Positions 7,697-8,052 of a DNA stretch of 8,052 nt are shown one piece after another. The notes below the pieces were generated by a model. It searched no databases and was not told where the DNA came from. It saw only the letters and a program-made list of their open reading frames with translations. How positions within the stretch are numbered: position 1 is the first letter of the stretch; each line of letters starts with the position of its first letter. Made by a program: the position numbers and the translations under genes. This DNA comes from Gammaproteobacteria bacterium (lineage in GTDB: Bacteria > Pseudomonadota > Gammaproteobacteria > Steroidobacterales > SZUA-146): assembly GCA_003228965.1 (NCBI GenBank), contig QIGP01000317.1:1-8052 (forward strand), in the 5' to 3' direction.

Positions 7697-7724
7697 TTTA
7701 TAGTTTGTAACTATGAATTGTCAA
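7697..7724 (-). promoter_or_regulatory. sigma-70 promoter of oxyR, predicted to give a leaderless mRNA
   Basis: On the minus strand a perfect -35 TTGACA (7719-7724) and a -10 TATAAA (7697-7702, 5 of 6) are separated by 16 bases. Only 8 bases (TTGGCGCT) lie between the -10 and the oxyR ATG. The start site should therefore fall at or within about two bases of the A of the ATG (7688), the only purine in the expected position. The absence of a Shine-Dalgarno sequence fits this. A weaker alternative -10 (CATAGT) inside the spacer would move the start site upstream. Confidence 0.65.
7700..7714. promoter_or_regulatory. OxyR/LysR-type operator
   Basis: ATAGTTTGTAACTAT is a perfect 6-base inverted repeat with a 3-base centre. 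It fits both the general LysR T-N11-A box and one half of the known OxyR consensus (ATAG-N7-CTAT). It lies in the spacer of the oxyR promoter and overlaps the -10, a geometry that suits repression by steric block. The second ATAG-N7-CTAT unit expected for a full OxyR tetramer is poorly matched at the canonical spacing; a CTATAG at 7742-7747 is off phase. Confidence 0.6.
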
Positions 7725-7777
7725 TATTTTTACGCTAATTTCTATAGTGCATATTGTGCGGTACGAGTGACGTTCTT

Positions 7778-8052
7778 TCAAACCACTCTGTTCAGGTCGC
7801 CGTCTTCTATAAATGAAACAATATTCTCACAGACCTTGTCCAGCGCGTTTTGACGAGCCTGTACGGAAGCCCAGGCAATATGTGGCGTCACAATGAGTTT
7901 GGCCACCTGCGTTTCGAGCAGCGGGTCGCCTTCCATGGGGGGTTCGTGTTCGAGCACGTCGATGCCCGCGCCCCCGATGATGTTCTGGCTCAGAGCGTCG
8001 ACCAGCGCCTGGCTGTCAACCAGTCCGCCACGCGCCGTGTTAATCAGCAGCG
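7778..8052 (-). CDS. D-2-hydroxyacid dehydrogenase, C-terminal fragment (glycerate/hydroxypyruvate type)
   Basis: The last 90 residues of an NAD(P)-dependent D-2-hydroxyacid dehydrogenase are visible; the frame is open to the right edge, so the start and most of the nucleotide-binding Rossmann fold are missing. The three catalytic positions known from the family are present: Arg in LINTARGGLVD (residue 7 of the fragment), Glu in DVLEHEPP (36) and His in VTPHIAWAS (57). The His followed by AWAS and the GGAGIDVL block resemble glycerate/hydroxypyruvate reductases more than phosphoglycerate dehydrogenase. There is no ACT regulatory domain after the catalytic part: the protein ends about 30 residues after the catalytic His, as expected for the short members. 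The stop (TGA, 7778-7780) is 89 bases before oxyR, which has its own promoter. Substrate is uncertain. Confidence 0.85.
   Translation of the reverse strand, partial: LLINTARGGLVDSQALVDALSQNIIGGAGIDVLEHEPPMEGDPLLETQVAKLIVTPHIAWASVQARQNALDKVCENIVSFIEDGDLNRVV

Noticed and set aside
7742..7747. CTATAG as the second half of a full OxyR binding site
   Set aside because: Its spacing from the ATAG-N7-CTAT palindrome does not fit the 11-base periodicity of the OxyR consensus, and six bases can occur by chance.

Overview
The window reads as a piece of a proteobacterial chromosome, most likely from a gammaproteobacterium of moderate GC content. The basis is close residue-level agreement of the PyrF, HemE, FadD and OxyR products with the families known from E. 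coli and Pseudomonas. Assignment to a free-living, possibly marine lineage is a guess. Genes are tightly packed. I see no mobile element, CRISPR array, tRNA or rRNA, and no stretch over 300 bases lacks a gene.

Left half, plus strand. The end of a dGTPase-like gene (2-202) is followed by a 113-base gap, then four genes that touch or overlap: pyrF (316-1029), hemE (1026-2093), a DUF445 membrane protein (2090-3352) and a membrane-anchored alpha/beta hydrolase (3353-4264). The first two junctions are 4-base stop/start overlaps (ATGA, GTGA) and the third has zero spacing with a strong GGAGG ribosome site. This is the architecture of one translationally coupled operon joining the last step of UMP synthesis, a heme step and two envelope proteins.

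Right half, minus strand, reading from right to left. The C-terminal part of a D-2-hydroxyacid dehydrogenase (7778-8052) is followed by oxyR (6780-7688), a fadD-type acyl-CoA ligase (5062-6744) and an unrecognised 248-residue protein (4299-5045). The last three are separated by only 35 and 16 bases. The two halves converge, with 34 bases between the hydrolase and the unrecognised gene.

The most informative non-coding region is 7689-7777. A near-consensus sigma-70 promoter for oxyR has its -10 box only 8 bases from the ATG, so the mRNA should be leaderless or nearly so. An ATAG-N7-CTAT palindrome of the kind OxyR binds fills its spacer, which fits autoregulation. If transcription runs on through the short gaps, fatty-acid activation by FadD and the unknown protein would be linked to the peroxide regulator. 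I did not find a convincing new defence, mobile or RNA system. The best candidates for new biology are the oxyR-fadD-unknown cluster and the membrane-anchored hydrolase/DUF445 pair.
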